64,000 nucleotides of DNA from Empedobacter stercoris. Lineage in GTDB: Bacteria > Bacteroidota > Bacteroidia > Flavobacteriales > Weeksellaceae. The notes below the pieces were generated by a model, which saw only the letters and a program-made list of their open reading frames with translations, was not told the origin of the DNA and searched no databases. The translations under genes and the position numbers were made by a program. The stretch spans positions 1,804,501-1,868,500 of the forward strand of contig NZ_CP104209.1 in the NCBI RefSeq assembly GCF_025244765.1, in the 5' to 3' direction. The stretch's first letter is position 1, and every line of letters starts with the position of its first letter. This document shows positions 17,435-27,578 of the stretch, piece after piece.

Positions 17435-18823
17435 TTACCACATTGGTGTTTGTAAAAATGACGATAATATTCCTGGAAAAATTCCCATTACAATCAAGAT
17501 AACCATTCCGATTACTAAAAGGAAATTTGTTAAGCCATCTTGTGTTTTTAATTTATTTTTCCCTTTTTTGAAATACATATAGTTGATGATTTTGAAGTAA
17601 TAATACATACTCAAAACTGCCATAACTAATGCTATTACAATCAAAAATAAATTTTTCTCATTTGTTCCACCAATACTCAACGCCATGAATTTCGCAAAGA
17701 AACCTCCTGTTAACGGAATACCTGCTAATGAAATCAATGAAATTGTCATTGCTGCAGCCAAAACTGGATTTGCTTTTCCTAAACCAATGAAACTTTCAAA
17801 ATTTGGATTTTTGAATTGATCAATTGTATAGAAAATAATAAAATTCGCAATTGTATAAGCAATTGTATAGAACATCAATGCTTCTTTTGAAGCTGAGTTG
17901 ATATTAAATAAAACAAATAGCATGAAACCTGCTTGCGCGATTGATGAATAAGCCATCAAACGTTTGACAGATTTTTGAGAAACTGCTCCAAAATTCCCGA
18001 TAAACAACGTCAAAATAATGATTGACGCTAATAATAAACGGTAATACTCGGCATATTCTACATGTATTGGGAAAGATTTTAAGACTAAAATAAATCCTAA
18101 AAATGATCCTCCTTTGATAATTGTCGACATAAATGATGTGAACACTGTTGGTGTTCCATCGTAAACATCTGGTGTCCATGCATGGAAAGGTGCGGCAGAA
18201 ACTTTGAAACAAAATGCGAAGATGATTAAACACCATCCAGCGTAATAAATAGTTTCGAAATCTTTGTTATAGTTCACCAATTGGTCAACCATAAAAGTTC
18301 CTGTTGCGCCATACAAAAATGTAACCCCCAGCATCAAAATCCCTGTTGAGAAAGCTCCCATCAAGAAGTATTTTACAGATGCTTCTGTACTTTTTATACT
18401 TTCCTTATTGACACCTGCAAGAATGTACATCGGAATTGACATTAATTCGATTCCTAAGAACATAATGACCAAGTTGTGGAATTGTGCTAAAACGGCGATT
18501 CCTGTAAAAGAGAAGAAAATCAAGGCATAATATTCTGCTACATGCTTTCCTACTTTCTCAAACGAATCTTTGTTCAACAATAAGTAAAAAATTGCCAGTC
18601 CAGCCAATGCGATAAAGAAGGAAACGCCATAAAGCGATTGTCCAATCATATTATCGAATTTTCCTGCGAACATTGAGCAACCTTTCAAATCGAAAATTCC
18701 TCCTACAATCATTCCGAAAAACAGAACAACCGAAAGAATATTTAAGGCACGATTATTCTTGATGTAGAATCCACTAAACATCAAAATAATACCTGAAAGT
18801 GCTGATAAAATAATCGTATTCAT
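17435..18823 (-). CDS. nuoN: NADH-quinone oxidoreductase subunit N
   Basis: Antiporter-like proton-pumping membrane subunit of complex I. 462 residues, about 14 hydrophobic helices. Conserved segments include FLGIELMSIPMYILAG with the helix-5 Glu, KYFLMGAFSTGI, FCFKVSAAPFHAWTPDVYDGTPTVFTSFMS with the proton-path Lys, and SVKRLMAYSSIAQAGFML. It is the last gene of the nuo operon, 20 bp after nuoM and followed by a strong terminator. Confidence 0.96.
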   Translation of the reverse strand: MNTIILSALSGIILMFSGFYIKNNRALNILSVVLFFGMIVGGIFDLKGCSMFAGKFDNMIGQSLYGVSFFIALAGLAIFYLLLNKDSFEKVGKHVAEYYALIFFSFTGIAVLAQFHNLVIMFLGIELMSIPMYILAGVNKESIKSTEASVKYFLMGAFSTGILMLGVTFLYGATGTFMVDQLVNYNKDFETIYYAGWCLIIFAFCFKVSAAPFHAWTPDVYDGTPTVFTSFMSTIIKGGSFLGFILVLKSFPIHVEYAEYYRLLLASIIILTLFIGNFGAVSQKSVKRLMAYSSIAQAGFMLFVLFNINSASKEALMFYTIAYTIANFIIFYTIDQFKNPNFESFIGLGKANPVLAAAMTISLISLAGIPLTGGFFAKFMALSIGGTNEKNLFLIVIALVMAVLSMYYYFKIINYMYFKKGKNKLKTQDGLTNFLLVIGMVILIVMGIFPGILSSFLQTPMW

Positions 18824-18843
18824 ATCTATTTATTCAAAAATGA

Positions 18844-20262
18844 TTAATGTGCTAATAAATTAAAAATTGGTGTTGGATAAACGCCTAAAATGATTATCAA
18901 GATTGCGATTACAGAAATAACTGCAATTGGTCCAAAATCTCTTTTTTGAGCATCTCTGTGTTTGATGTTTTTTACTTCTCCAAACAATAATGCACTTGAT
19001 AATCTCAACGTGTAAACGGCAGATAAAATAACACCTAAACATGCAACCACGCATAAAACTGGATTATGTGTAAATAATGCTGAAAGCATCATAAATTCTC
19101 CGATAAATGCACTTGTTAATGGTAAAGCAATATTTGCTAAACCAAAAATCATAAACAAGATTGACAATGAAGGATCAACTTTTGCTAAACCACCTATCGA
19201 TTTAATGTCTGTCAACTCATATTTTCTTTCCATTACATCTACACATAACCATAATCCAAGAACAACTAAACCATGCGAAAACATTTGGAAATAAGCACCT
19301 GTTACACCATTTGCTAATTCTGAAAATAACGATACAAAAATTAAAGCCAAATGCGCAATCGAACTATACGCAATAATTTTCTTTACATTTTTTGTGCTCA
19401 AAGCGATTAACGAAGCGTAAACTAATCCGAAAATTGCGACGTACATAATGTATTCGAATAATTCAGAAATCGTTGGAAACATTCCTAAATACCAAGTTAC
19501 CACAGCAAATAATCCCATTTTTGCCATCAAAGCAGAAAGAACAACTGTTAATGGAGTTGGCGATGTTTTGTAAATCGTTGGTTGCCATGTATGAAATGGA
19601 AAGATTGGAATTTTAATTACAAAAGCGATTAAGAATAACAATGCTAACGCGGTGTTTGTTGAATATTGTGGTCCTGTTACTTGTACGATATCCGTTAATA
19701 AAAACGAAGTTGGTTGTAAGAAAAATCCGATGTAAATAATTCCAGCTAACATAAACATCGATCCTAAAATCGTGTATAAGAAAAATGTCATATTTGCGCG
19801 AATTTTGTCTTTTCCAATTCCGAATAATCCAATTAAGAAATAGACTGGAATCAAAACAACTTCCCAGAAGAAATAGAATAAAATTAAATCTTCTGCTAAG
19901 AAAACTCCATTTAAACCAGCTAAAGTGATTAGCAATAATCCGTAGAATGTATTGCTATATTTTTGTTTTGTTGTTGCCAAATAAACAAAAAGAGCGAAGT
20001 AAGTAAGGTTCGTTAATAAAATCATTAAACCTCCTAAACCTTGAGCATTTAACGCAAAATAAGTTTTAACGCTGTTGAAATTGAACCATTGTGTTTGGTA
20101 TGTTAACTCGTTTGTTCCTCCTTGACAACTGATAAACAAGTATAACGCTAACAATGCTCCGCCAACGAATGCTCCTAACCATCTTTGTGGTTTTTGTCCT
20201 TGCATTAATAGCATAAAAACTCCTACTATTAATGGTAATATGATAAATAAAGATAAAAGCAT
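18844..20262 (-). CDS. nuoM: NADH-quinone oxidoreductase subunit M
   Basis: Second antiporter-like proton-pumping subunit of complex I, 472 residues. FFWEVVLIPVYFLIG contains the helix-5 Glu, FVIKIPIFPFHTWQPTIYKTSPTPLTVVLSALMAKMG the broken helix and Lys, and NVKKIIAYSSIAHLALI the later Lys region. It lies 7 bp after nuoL and 20 bp before nuoN. Confidence 0.97.
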   Translation of the reverse strand: MLLSLFIILPLIVGVFMLLMQGQKPQRWLGAFVGGALLALYLFISCQGGTNELTYQTQWFNFNSVKTYFALNAQGLGGLMILLTNLTYFALFVYLATTKQKYSNTFYGLLLITLAGLNGVFLAEDLILFYFFWEVVLIPVYFLIGLFGIGKDKIRANMTFFLYTILGSMFMLAGIIYIGFFLQPTSFLLTDIVQVTGPQYSTNTALALLFLIAFVIKIPIFPFHTWQPTIYKTSPTPLTVVLSALMAKMGLFAVVTWYLGMFPTISELFEYIMYVAIFGLVYASLIALSTKNVKKIIAYSSIAHLALIFVSLFSELANGVTGAYFQMFSHGLVVLGLWLCVDVMERKYELTDIKSIGGLAKVDPSLSILFMIFGLANIALPLTSAFIGEFMMLSALFTHNPVLCVVACLGVILSAVYTLRLSSALLFGEVKNIKHRDAQKRDFGPIAVISVIAILIIILGVYPTPIFNLLAH

Positions 20263-20269
20263 TACTAAC

Positions 20270-22162
20270 CTATTTTGAAATTAAATATCCCATAAAAAAG
20301 ATAGCTATACCTGCAACGATTCCGAAAACCATCAACAAAATATAGAATCCTACATTTCCGTTTTGTAGCTGACGTACATTTTTTGATGCGCGACCAGAAA
20401 CAGTTCCAACTCCTAAAACAAAAGCTGCAATACCTGCTTTTTCTACATATTTTTTCAAGACATCGCCTAACTCAAACAATGGCTTTACAATTGCATTGTC
20501 GTATAATTCGTCGATGTACCATTTATCTTCAAAGAATTTTGCAATTCCTGTCGCTTCTCCATCTACATAATTGGTGTATTTCTTAATTGCAAAATAAATT
20601 GCTCCAAGTACACAAATTAATAAAGCGCCCATCATCATCCATTCTGTTGCATGAGAAACAGGATGTACTTCTCCGATAGAAACAACTCCACCTAAGAAAG
20701 TTTGCAACTTATGTCCATCTTGCATAAATAAAGCTGGAATTCCAATATAACCTGCAATAACAGAAAGAACTGCTAAAATGATTAATGGAATTGTCATTGC
20801 TGCTGGGCTTTCGTGCGGATGAGCATCTTTGCTTCGTAAATCGCCTAAGAAAGTCATGGCATATAAACGGAACATATAGAATGTTGTCATTACTGAAACA
20901 ATAAAACCAATTCCGTAAACAACTGGGTTAGATACAAACATTCCTAATAACATTTCATCTTTCGAGAAGAAACCTGATAAACCAGGAATACCTGCGATTG
21001 CCAAACATCCGATCAAGAAAGTGATATGAGTAATTTTCATGTATTTTTTCAACCCTCCCATTTTACGCATATCCTGTTCGTGGTGCATTCCGTGAATCAC
21101 AGAACCTGCTCCTAAGAATAATAAAGCCTTAAAGAAAGCGTGTGTCATCACATGGAAAACCGCTGCGATATATGCTCCAGAACCAATTGCTGCAAACATT
21201 AATCCTAACTGAGAAACTGTAGAATAAGCCAATACTTTTTTGATATCATTTTGACGCATTGCAATAGTTGCTGTAACAAATGCGGTTGCAATTCCTATGT
21301 ACTGAATAATTTCTAAAGTCAATGGCGCTGCAGTAAACAATTCATTACAACGTGTGATCATAAAAATACCAGCCGTAACCATTGTTGCAGCGTGAATAAG
21401 TGCTGAAACTGGCGTTGGTCCTGCCATTGCGTCTGGTAACCAAGTAAACAGTGGTAATTGAGCCGATTTTCCTGTTGCTGCTAAGAATAACAATAACGTA
21501 ATTCCTGTCAATACAAAACCTGTAAATGCTCCTGGCTGAATTGTTAATTGGCTAAATACTTTTACATATTCTAACGTTCCAAATTCTTTGAAAATCCAAA
21601 ACATTGCCAATAAGAATCCAACATCTCCGATACGGTTCATGATGAAAGCTTTCTTCGCTGCTTTGATGTATTCTGGATTTGTAAACCAAAAACCAATTAA
21701 TAAGAATGAACATAATCCTACTCCTTCCCAACCAATAAACATCATTACAAAGTTGTTTCCCATTACAAGAATCAACATGAAGAAGATGAATAAATTTAGG
21801 TAAGAAAAGAATTTTGCAAATCCTTTGTCTTCGCTCATATAAGCTGAACTATACACATGAATTAAAAATCCAACTCCTGTAATAATTAACAAAAACAAAC
21901 TCGTTAATGCATCTATTTGAAATGCAAACGGAACTTGTAAAGTTGGAATATTGATAATATCAAATGCCTTAAAAATTAATGGTTGCGCATCTGTTCCTGA
22001 AGGAACGGCGATGAACACCATGATTGATAAAATGAAACTTGCCAAAACTGCGCCACTTCCAATGAAAGTCACTAAGCTGTTAGAAAGTACATTTCGTCCT
22101 AAACCGTTAATCAAAAATCCGATGAATGGAATCAAAGGAATTAACCATATATACTGCTCCAT
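20270..22162 (-). CDS. nuoL: NADH-quinone oxidoreductase subunit L
   Basis: Largest antiporter-like subunit of complex I, 630 residues, with the extra C-terminal membrane region and amphipathic helix seen in NuoL. Key segments: FIGWEGVGLCSFLLIGFW, KSAQLPLFTWLPDAMAGPTPVSALIHAATMVTAGI, DIKKVLAYSTVSQLGLM and FKALLFLGAGSVIHGMHHEQDMRKMGGL. It starts 2 bp after nuoK ends, so translation is coupled. Confidence 0.97.
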   Translation of the reverse strand: MEQYIWLIPLIPFIGFLINGLGRNVLSNSLVTFIGSGAVLASFILSIMVFIAVPSGTDAQPLIFKAFDIINIPTLQVPFAFQIDALTSLFLLIITGVGFLIHVYSSAYMSEDKGFAKFFSYLNLFIFFMLILVMGNNFVMMFIGWEGVGLCSFLLIGFWFTNPEYIKAAKKAFIMNRIGDVGFLLAMFWIFKEFGTLEYVKVFSQLTIQPGAFTGFVLTGITLLLFLAATGKSAQLPLFTWLPDAMAGPTPVSALIHAATMVTAGIFMITRCNELFTAAPLTLEIIQYIGIATAFVTATIAMRQNDIKKVLAYSTVSQLGLMFAAIGSGAYIAAVFHVMTHAFFKALLFLGAGSVIHGMHHEQDMRKMGGLKKYMKITHITFLIGCLAIAGIPGLSGFFSKDEMLLGMFVSNPVVYGIGFIVSVMTTFYMFRLYAMTFLGDLRSKDAHPHESPAAMTIPLIILAVLSVIAGYIGIPALFMQDGHKLQTFLGGVVSIGEVHPVSHATEWMMMGALLICVLGAIYFAIKKYTNYVDGEATGIAKFFEDKWYIDELYDNAIVKPLFELGDVLKKYVEKAGIAAFVLGVGTVSGRASKNVRQLQNGNVGFYILLMVFGIVAGIAIFFMGYLISK

Positions 22163-22164
22163 TC

Positions 22165-22491
22165 TTAACCTTTTAAACGATTTAACACATTAATATCTAC
22201 CGAGTATACTTTGCGGAACAATAAGATCATCACCGATAATCCTACAGCAACCTCAGCTGCAGCTACAACCATAATAAAGAATACTAAAAGTTGTGCATCT
22301 GTTCCTTTTTCTAATGCTGGATTTGCGTGATAGTGCATTTTTGAGAACGCGACTAACAACAAATTCACAGAATTTAACATCAATTCTATACACATAAAAA
22401 TGACAATCGCGTTGCGACGTAGCATTACACCTGTCATTCCTATTCCAAATAGGATTAATGATAAAGTAATATAATAACTGATTGGTAACAT
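22165..22491 (-). CDS. nuoK: NADH-quinone oxidoreductase subunit K
   Basis: 108-residue membrane subunit with three helices and the conserved FMCIELMLNSVNLLLVAF, containing the membrane Glu of the central proton channel, followed by MVVAAAEVAVGLSVMI with the second conserved Glu. Sits between nuoJ (16 bp upstream) and nuoL. Confidence 0.96.
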   Translation of the reverse strand: MLPISYYITLSLILFGIGMTGVMLRRNAIVIFMCIELMLNSVNLLLVAFSKMHYHANPALEKGTDAQLLVFFIMVVAAAEVAVGLSVMILLFRKVYSVDINVLNRLKG

Positions 22492-22507
22492 CTTTTACTT
22501 TTTATAT

Positions 22508-23026
22508 TTAATCCAATAATTCTTCGTCTTTCTTTGATAACATCACTGCTCCAATCATTGCTGAAATAAACAAAATACTGCTCAACTCAAACGGTAAAAC
22601 ATATTCTGAATACAACAATGAACCTAAGTTGTGAATCAATCCTAAATCTCCTGTTCCTAATTCGACAGCTGTTTTTCCTGCTTCTTGATTTTGAGCAAAA
22701 ATTCCAATTGTCAAAGCAACAAATAACAAGGAGATTAAACTCGCAGCTACTATTTTTGCTGGTCGACCAAAAGATTTTTTCTCACTATTCAAGTTCATTA
22801 ACATGACCACGAATAAGAACAATACCATAATTGCTCCGGCATAGACAATTACATTTACAACTGCTAAAAACTGAGCGTTTAACAATACATAATGTCCACT
22901 GATGCAGAAGAATGTTACGATTAGATATAAAATGGAATGAACAGGATTTTTACTGAACACCATTAGTAGCGCACTTAACACCGTTAAGCTTGACAATACG
23001 TAGAATAAAATAATAGGTAATTCCAT
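22508..23026 (-). CDS. nuoJ: NADH-quinone oxidoreductase subunit J
   Basis: 172-residue, five-helix membrane subunit of complex I. VLLNAQFLAVVNVIVYAGAIMVLFLFVVMLMN holds the pi-bulge helix 3 that couples quinone chemistry to proton pumping. The start codon overlaps the nuoI stop by one base (TAATG). Confidence 0.95.
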   Translation of the reverse strand: MELPIILFYVLSSLTVLSALLMVFSKNPVHSILYLIVTFFCISGHYVLLNAQFLAVVNVIVYAGAIMVLFLFVVMLMNLNSEKKSFGRPAKIVAASLISLLFVALTIGIFAQNQEAGKTAVELGTGDLGLIHNLGSLLYSEYVLPFELSSILFISAMIGAVMLSKKDEELLD

Positions 23027-23526
23027 TAGTTTGTAGCTTTTTTCGGGATTAATAAATCTTCTTTAGAATAGATGAAGTTTTGACGTTTGAAACTTGCTGG
23101 TGGGACAGTTTGCGATAAATAAACGGCATCTTTTGGACAAGCTTCTTCACAAAATCCACAGAAAATACAACGTAACATGTTGATTTCATATTTCGCTGCG
23201 TATTTTTCTTCGCGGTAAAGATGCTCTTCCCCAGGAAGTCTTTCTGCTGCTTCCATTGTAATCGCTTCTGCTGGACAAGCTAAGGCACAAAGCCCACAAG
23301 CCGTACAATTTTCACGATCTTCTTCGTCTCTATTCAAAACGTGTAATCCTCTAAATACAGGACTAAACGGTCTTTGTTTTTCTGGATAACTAATTGTTGC
23401 TTTCTTCGAAAAGAAGTGCTTCAATGTAATCATCAACCCTTTTGCGATAGAAATCAAATAGATACTTTCCCAAAAAGTAAGGGGTTTACGTTCTACTTGT
23501 TTTACTCTATTTGTAATTGGTTTCAT
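23026..23526 (-). CDS. nuoI: NADH-quinone oxidoreductase subunit I
   Basis: 166-residue peripheral-arm subunit that carries two [4Fe-4S] clusters (N6a, N6b) leading electrons to NuoB. The ligand motifs CTACGLCALACP and CIFCGFCEEACP lie about 40 residues apart, as usual. An amphipathic N-terminus contacts the membrane arm. Overlaps nuoJ by 1 nt and follows nuoH by 22 bp. Confidence 0.96.
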   Translation of the reverse strand: MKPITNRVKQVERKPLTFWESIYLISIAKGLMITLKHFFSKKATISYPEKQRPFSPVFRGLHVLNRDEEDRENCTACGLCALACPAEAITMEAAERLPGEEHLYREEKYAAKYEINMLRCIFCGFCEEACPKDAVYLSQTVPPASFKRQNFIYSKEDLLIPKKATN

Positions 23527-23548
23527 ACTTTTAATGATTTTGATGATT

Positions 23549-24598
23549 CTACTTGTTTAATAATAAAATCACTAAGCCTGTAATTAACATATTGATTAAT
23601 GCTAAAGGCAATAATTTTTTCCAACCTAAATCCATTAATTGGTCATATCTGAAACGAGGAATTGTCCAACGCACCCACATATAGAAGAAGATGAAGAAAC
23701 AAGCTTTACCGAATAATGAAAGAAAATTAAGAATTGCCGTTCCATTCACTCCGATAGAGTTTACTAATGTTGCATCGTCTACAAATGGGATATCGTATCC
23801 ACCAAAATAGATGGTAGAAATTACCACAGAACTGATAAACATGTTGATGTATTCTGCAAATAAGAAGAATCCCATCTTCATCGAAGAATATTCTGAGTGA
23901 TAACCTCCAATTAATTCATTTTCTGCTTCTGGTAAATCGAACGGAGTACGGTTAGTTTCTGCAAACGAACACACCAAGAAAATGATAAATCCTAATGGTT
24001 GTAATAAGATAAACCATGCATGTTCTTGTTGATAATGTACAATATCACTCAATTTTAGAGAACCTGTCATCATCAAAATTGTGATTAACACAATTCCCAT
24101 TGGTAATTCGTACGAAATAATCTGCGAAGCTGCACGCAAACCTCCCATTAAAGAGTATTTGTTGTTCGATGCCCAAGCACCAATCATAATTCCATAAACA
24201 CCTAAACTTAACACACCTAAAATGTATAAAAACCCGATGTTAACATCTGCAATTTGAGGAACAACTACACGATCTCCAATCTCGAAAGCTGTCGACCATG
24301 GAATAACTGCACCTGTCATACAAGCTACAATCATTGCCAAAGATGGACCTAAGATGAATAAAAATTTATTCGAATCTTTTGGTGTAATTTCCTCTTTTGA
24401 GAATAATTTTAAACCATCGGCAAGTGGTTGTAATAAACCAAAAATACCTGCACGGTTTGGTCCGATACGATCTTGTAAGAATGCTGCAACTTTACGCTCA
24501 GCCCAAGTAGAGTACATGGCAACAACTAATGCAAAACCAATCATTACGCCTACTAAAGCTAACTTTTCTAATGCATCAGCAATAAATTCTTCTGTCAT
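23549..24598 (-). CDS. nuoH: NADH-quinone oxidoreductase subunit H
   Basis: 349-residue membrane subunit forming part of the quinone chamber. Conserved TWAERKVAAFLQDRIGPNRAG near the N-terminus, LLQPLADGLKLFSKE, the Glu-rich loop FAETNRTPFDLPEAENELIGGYHSEYS, and WVRWTIPRFRYDQLMDLGWK near the C-terminus. Confidence 0.97.
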   Translation of the reverse strand: MTEEFIADALEKLALVGVMIGFALVVAMYSTWAERKVAAFLQDRIGPNRAGIFGLLQPLADGLKLFSKEEITPKDSNKFLFILGPSLAMIVACMTGAVIPWSTAFEIGDRVVVPQIADVNIGFLYILGVLSLGVYGIMIGAWASNNKYSLMGGLRAASQIISYELPMGIVLITILMMTGSLKLSDIVHYQQEHAWFILLQPLGFIIFLVCSFAETNRTPFDLPEAENELIGGYHSEYSSMKMGFFLFAEYINMFISSVVISTIYFGGYDIPFVDDATLVNSIGVNGTAILNFLSLFGKACFFIFFYMWVRWTIPRFRYDQLMDLGWKKLLPLALINMLITGLVILLLNK

Positions 24599-24623
24599 TT
24601 TTGTTAATTTTATTTACGAATGA

Positions 24624-25706
24624 TTAATCTTTAAAATCTTTACTTGTTGCTGGTCCATCAATTTTAGATAAATCACGATTTGGTTCATTTACTTCTGAAA
24701 CCGAGTGAATATCTAATAAAATCTTTGGATCGCGTTTGATTACTTTCGGAAGTGTTTCTTTTGGCTCCACTTTATTCTCAAAGTAATGACCTTGACGAAC
24801 AACAGAATCTTTAGAAATTTCTGATGGTTTTTCTAACGTCCAATCGTTGATATCTTTTTTATCGAAACGACATGTGTTACAAATCCAATCTTTTACTTCG
24901 TTAAATTCATCTTTGCGAGCTGTTACACGGAAAACTTCGTTTCCACGGAACCACACTTGTGCTTTACCAGAACAAGTCGGACAATCGCGATGTGCATCAA
25001 CTGGTTTCAAGAACCAAACACGATTTTTGAAACGGAACGTTTTATCTGTTAGAGCTCCAACTGGACAAACATCAATAATATTTCCGATGAATTCGTTATC
25101 TAAACTTTTGTTGATATGAGTTGAAATTTCTGCGTGATCTCCACGATTCATTACACCATGCTCACGACAACCTGTGATTTGATCCGCAGTTTTTACACAA
25201 CGATAACATAAAATGCATCGGTTCATGTTCAACTGAATATTTGGACCTAAATCTTCTTTTGGGAATGTACGACGATCAAATTCGTAACGTGTTGCTTCTG
25301 CTCCGTGCTCGTAACTTAAATCTTGTAATTTACATTCTCCTGCTTGATCACATACTGGACAATCTAAAGGATGGTTGATTAATAATAATTCAACAATACC
25401 TTTACGTGCCTCAACAGTACGTTCAGACGTTTTATTGCCTACAACCATTCCGTCCATTACCGTTGTACGACAAGATGGAACCAATTTTGGCATTGGACGA
25501 GGATCTGCTTCACTCCCTTTTGATACTTCTACCAAACATGTTCTACAGTTTCCTCCTGTGTTTTCTAATTTACCGTAGTAACACATCGCTGGAGGTGCTA
25601 CTTCTTTACCTATCATACGAGCGGCTTGAAGGATCGTTGTTCCCGCAGGTACTTCAATCGTTTCGTTATCGATGGTAACTTTAAATAATGGTGTTTCTTC
25701 TGCCAT
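24624..25706 (-). CDS. nuoG: NADH-quinone oxidoreductase subunit G, short Bacteroidota form
   Basis: Iron-sulfur subunit of the NADH-oxidising arm. Only 360 residues: it keeps the N-terminal [2Fe-2S] ferredoxin domain (CYYGKLENTGGNCRTC), the PLDCPVCDQAGECKLQDL segment and the CILCYRC cluster, and a further CPTC...CNTC motif. It lacks the long molybdopterin-like C-terminal domain of proteobacterial NuoG. This short form is usual in Bacteroidota, so it is not taken as truncation. Lies 8 bp after nuoF. Confidence 0.94.
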   Translation of the reverse strand: MAEETPLFKVTIDNETIEVPAGTTILQAARMIGKEVAPPAMCYYGKLENTGGNCRTCLVEVSKGSEADPRPMPKLVPSCRTTVMDGMVVGNKTSERTVEARKGIVELLLINHPLDCPVCDQAGECKLQDLSYEHGAEATRYEFDRRTFPKEDLGPNIQLNMNRCILCYRCVKTADQITGCREHGVMNRGDHAEISTHINKSLDNEFIGNIIDVCPVGALTDKTFRFKNRVWFLKPVDAHRDCPTCSGKAQVWFRGNEVFRVTARKDEFNEVKDWICNTCRFDKKDINDWTLEKPSEISKDSVVRQGHYFENKVEPKETLPKVIKRDPKILLDIHSVSEVNEPNRDLSKIDGPATSKDFKD

Positions 25707-25713
25707 CTTCGTA

Positions 25714-27072
25714 TTAATTTGCGGTTTCTTTTATTTCGATTGGATCAGCATAATGTGCTAAACCAAAATTACGCGTCAAACATTCTTCTGGATTGTTAAT
25801 ATGCCACTCGAATTCATCACGGAAGTGACGAATTGCCGCTGCAACAGGCCAAGCCGCTGCATCTCCTAATGGACAAATTGTATTTCCTTCGATTTTACGT
25901 TGCACATCCCATAACAATTCGATGTCTGACATTTTACCTTTTCCTTCATCGATTCGTTTCAAGATTTTTTCCATCCAACCTGTTCCTTCACGACAAGGCG
26001 AACATTGTCCACATGATTCGTGGCGATAGAAACGAGCTAATGTATATGTATGATACACCACGTCTTGATCTTCGTCTAACACGATAAATCCTCCAGATCC
26101 CATCATTGTTCCTGTTTGGAAACCTCCTTCTGCTAAACTTTCGTAATTCATATAACGAGGTTTACCTTCGGCAGTTCTTAACAATAAGTTTGCAGGAACA
26201 ATTGGCACAGAACTTCCTCCAGGAATACATGCTTTAAGGCGTTTTCCGTTTGGAATTCCGCCACAATATTCGTCTGAATAGATAAATTCTTCAACCGTAA
26301 TCGTCATATCAATTTCATAAACACCTGGTTTATTAATATTACCACAAGCAGAAATTAATTTTGTTCCTGTAGAACGACCAACTCCGATTTTAGAATAGGC
26401 TTCTCCTCCAATTTCAATAATTGGAACTACAGCAGCAATTGTTTCTACATTGTTTACAACCGTTGGTCTTCCCCATAATCCTTTTACAGCTGGGAAAGGT
26501 GGTTTAAGACGTGGATTTCCACGTTTACCTTCTAACGATTCTAATAATGCCGTTTCCTCACCACAGATGTAAGCTCCACCACCACGCTGAACATAAATTT
26601 CTAAATCGAAACCAGTTCCTTGGATGTTTTTACCTAACCAACCTGCAGCTTTTGCTTCGTCGATTGCTTCTTCTAAAATTTCTGCAACCCACGCGTATTC
26701 TCCACGGATATAAATAAATGAAGTGTTAGATCCTAAGCAGAATGATGAAATCAAAACGCCTTCGATTAACAAATGAGGAATATATTCCATCAAGAAACGG
26801 TCTTTGAACGTTCCTGGTTCTGATTCGTCTGCATTTACCACCAAGTGTCTTGGAACACCTTCTGGTTTTGCCAAAAAGCTCCATTTCATTCCAGTTGGAA
26901 AACCTGCTCCACCACGCCCTCTTAAACCAGAAGTTTTTACTTCTTCTAAGATTTCGTCGGTTGTCATTTTAAATGCTTTTTCAGCATTTGCATACCCACC
27001 ATTTTCGCGGTAAACTTGGTAATGACGAATTCCTGGAACATCAATATTTTTTAACAGTAATTTTTGTCCCAT
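25714..27072 (-). CDS. nuoF: NADH-quinone oxidoreductase subunit F
   Basis: 452-residue flavoprotein that binds NADH and FMN and carries cluster N3. GLRGRGGAGFPTGMKWSF is the NADH loop, GAGAYICGEETAL-type segment (here GGAYICGEETALLESLEG) the FMN site, and SCGQCSPCREGTGWM with the later CPLGD supplies the [4Fe-4S] ligands. Its ATG overlaps the nuoE stop by one base. Confidence 0.97.
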   Translation of the reverse strand: MGQKLLLKNIDVPGIRHYQVYRENGGYANAEKAFKMTTDEILEEVKTSGLRGRGGAGFPTGMKWSFLAKPEGVPRHLVVNADESEPGTFKDRFLMEYIPHLLIEGVLISSFCLGSNTSFIYIRGEYAWVAEILEEAIDEAKAAGWLGKNIQGTGFDLEIYVQRGGGAYICGEETALLESLEGKRGNPRLKPPFPAVKGLWGRPTVVNNVETIAAVVPIIEIGGEAYSKIGVGRSTGTKLISACGNINKPGVYEIDMTITVEEFIYSDEYCGGIPNGKRLKACIPGGSSVPIVPANLLLRTAEGKPRYMNYESLAEGGFQTGTMMGSGGFIVLDEDQDVVYHTYTLARFYRHESCGQCSPCREGTGWMEKILKRIDEGKGKMSDIELLWDVQRKIEGNTICPLGDAAAWPVAAAIRHFRDEFEWHINNPEECLTRNFGLAHYADPIEIKETAN

Positions 27073-27563
27073 TATGCTAATTTTTTCAATTCCTCTAATA
27101 ATTCGTCCACTTTCTCGATCGTCAAATGCTCACGATAAGTTTTTCCTAACTGCATCATTGGTGCATAACCACACGCTCCTAAACATTCGACTGGTTTTAA
27201 GGTAAATAAACCATCAGTCGAAGTTCCTCCAGCTTCAATATTTAACTTTGATTTGATGTGCTCGATAATTTTGTCTGAACCATTTAACATACAAGGTCCT
27301 GTTTGACAAACTTCTAACACATATTTCCCAACGGGATTTAGGTTGAACATCGAATAAAAAGAAGCTACTTCGTAAACTTCTACTGGTAAAATTTCTAATA
27401 CTTCTGCCACATAATCTAAATGAGGTGTGTCTAACCAACCACCAAACTCAGCTTGTGCTACATGAAGTAAAGGGATCAAAGCACTTTGTTTTTTATCCGC
27501 TGGATAACGTGCGATGATTTTATCTACTTTTTGTTGTGTCTCTTCTGAAAATTGAATTGCCAT
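27072..27563 (-). CDS. nuoE: NADH-quinone oxidoreductase subunit E
   Basis: 163-residue thioredoxin-fold subunit with the N1a [2Fe-2S] cluster. Ligands lie in EVCQTGPCMLNG and VECLGACGYAPMMQ. Works with NuoF in the NADH dehydrogenase module and overlaps it by 1 nt. Confidence 0.96.
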   Translation of the reverse strand: MAIQFSEETQQKVDKIIARYPADKKQSALIPLLHVAQAEFGGWLDTPHLDYVAEVLEILPVEVYEVASFYSMFNLNPVGKYVLEVCQTGPCMLNGSDKIIEHIKSKLNIEAGGTSTDGLFTLKPVECLGACGYAPMMQLGKTYREHLTIEKVDELLEELKKLA

Positions 27564-27578
27564 TTTTAATAATTTTTA

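Noticed and set aside
24624-25706. nuoG considered truncated because it is only 360 residues
   Set aside because: All iron-sulfur motifs are present and the short form without the molybdopterin-like domain is usual in Bacteroidota; the gene abuts its neighbours normally.
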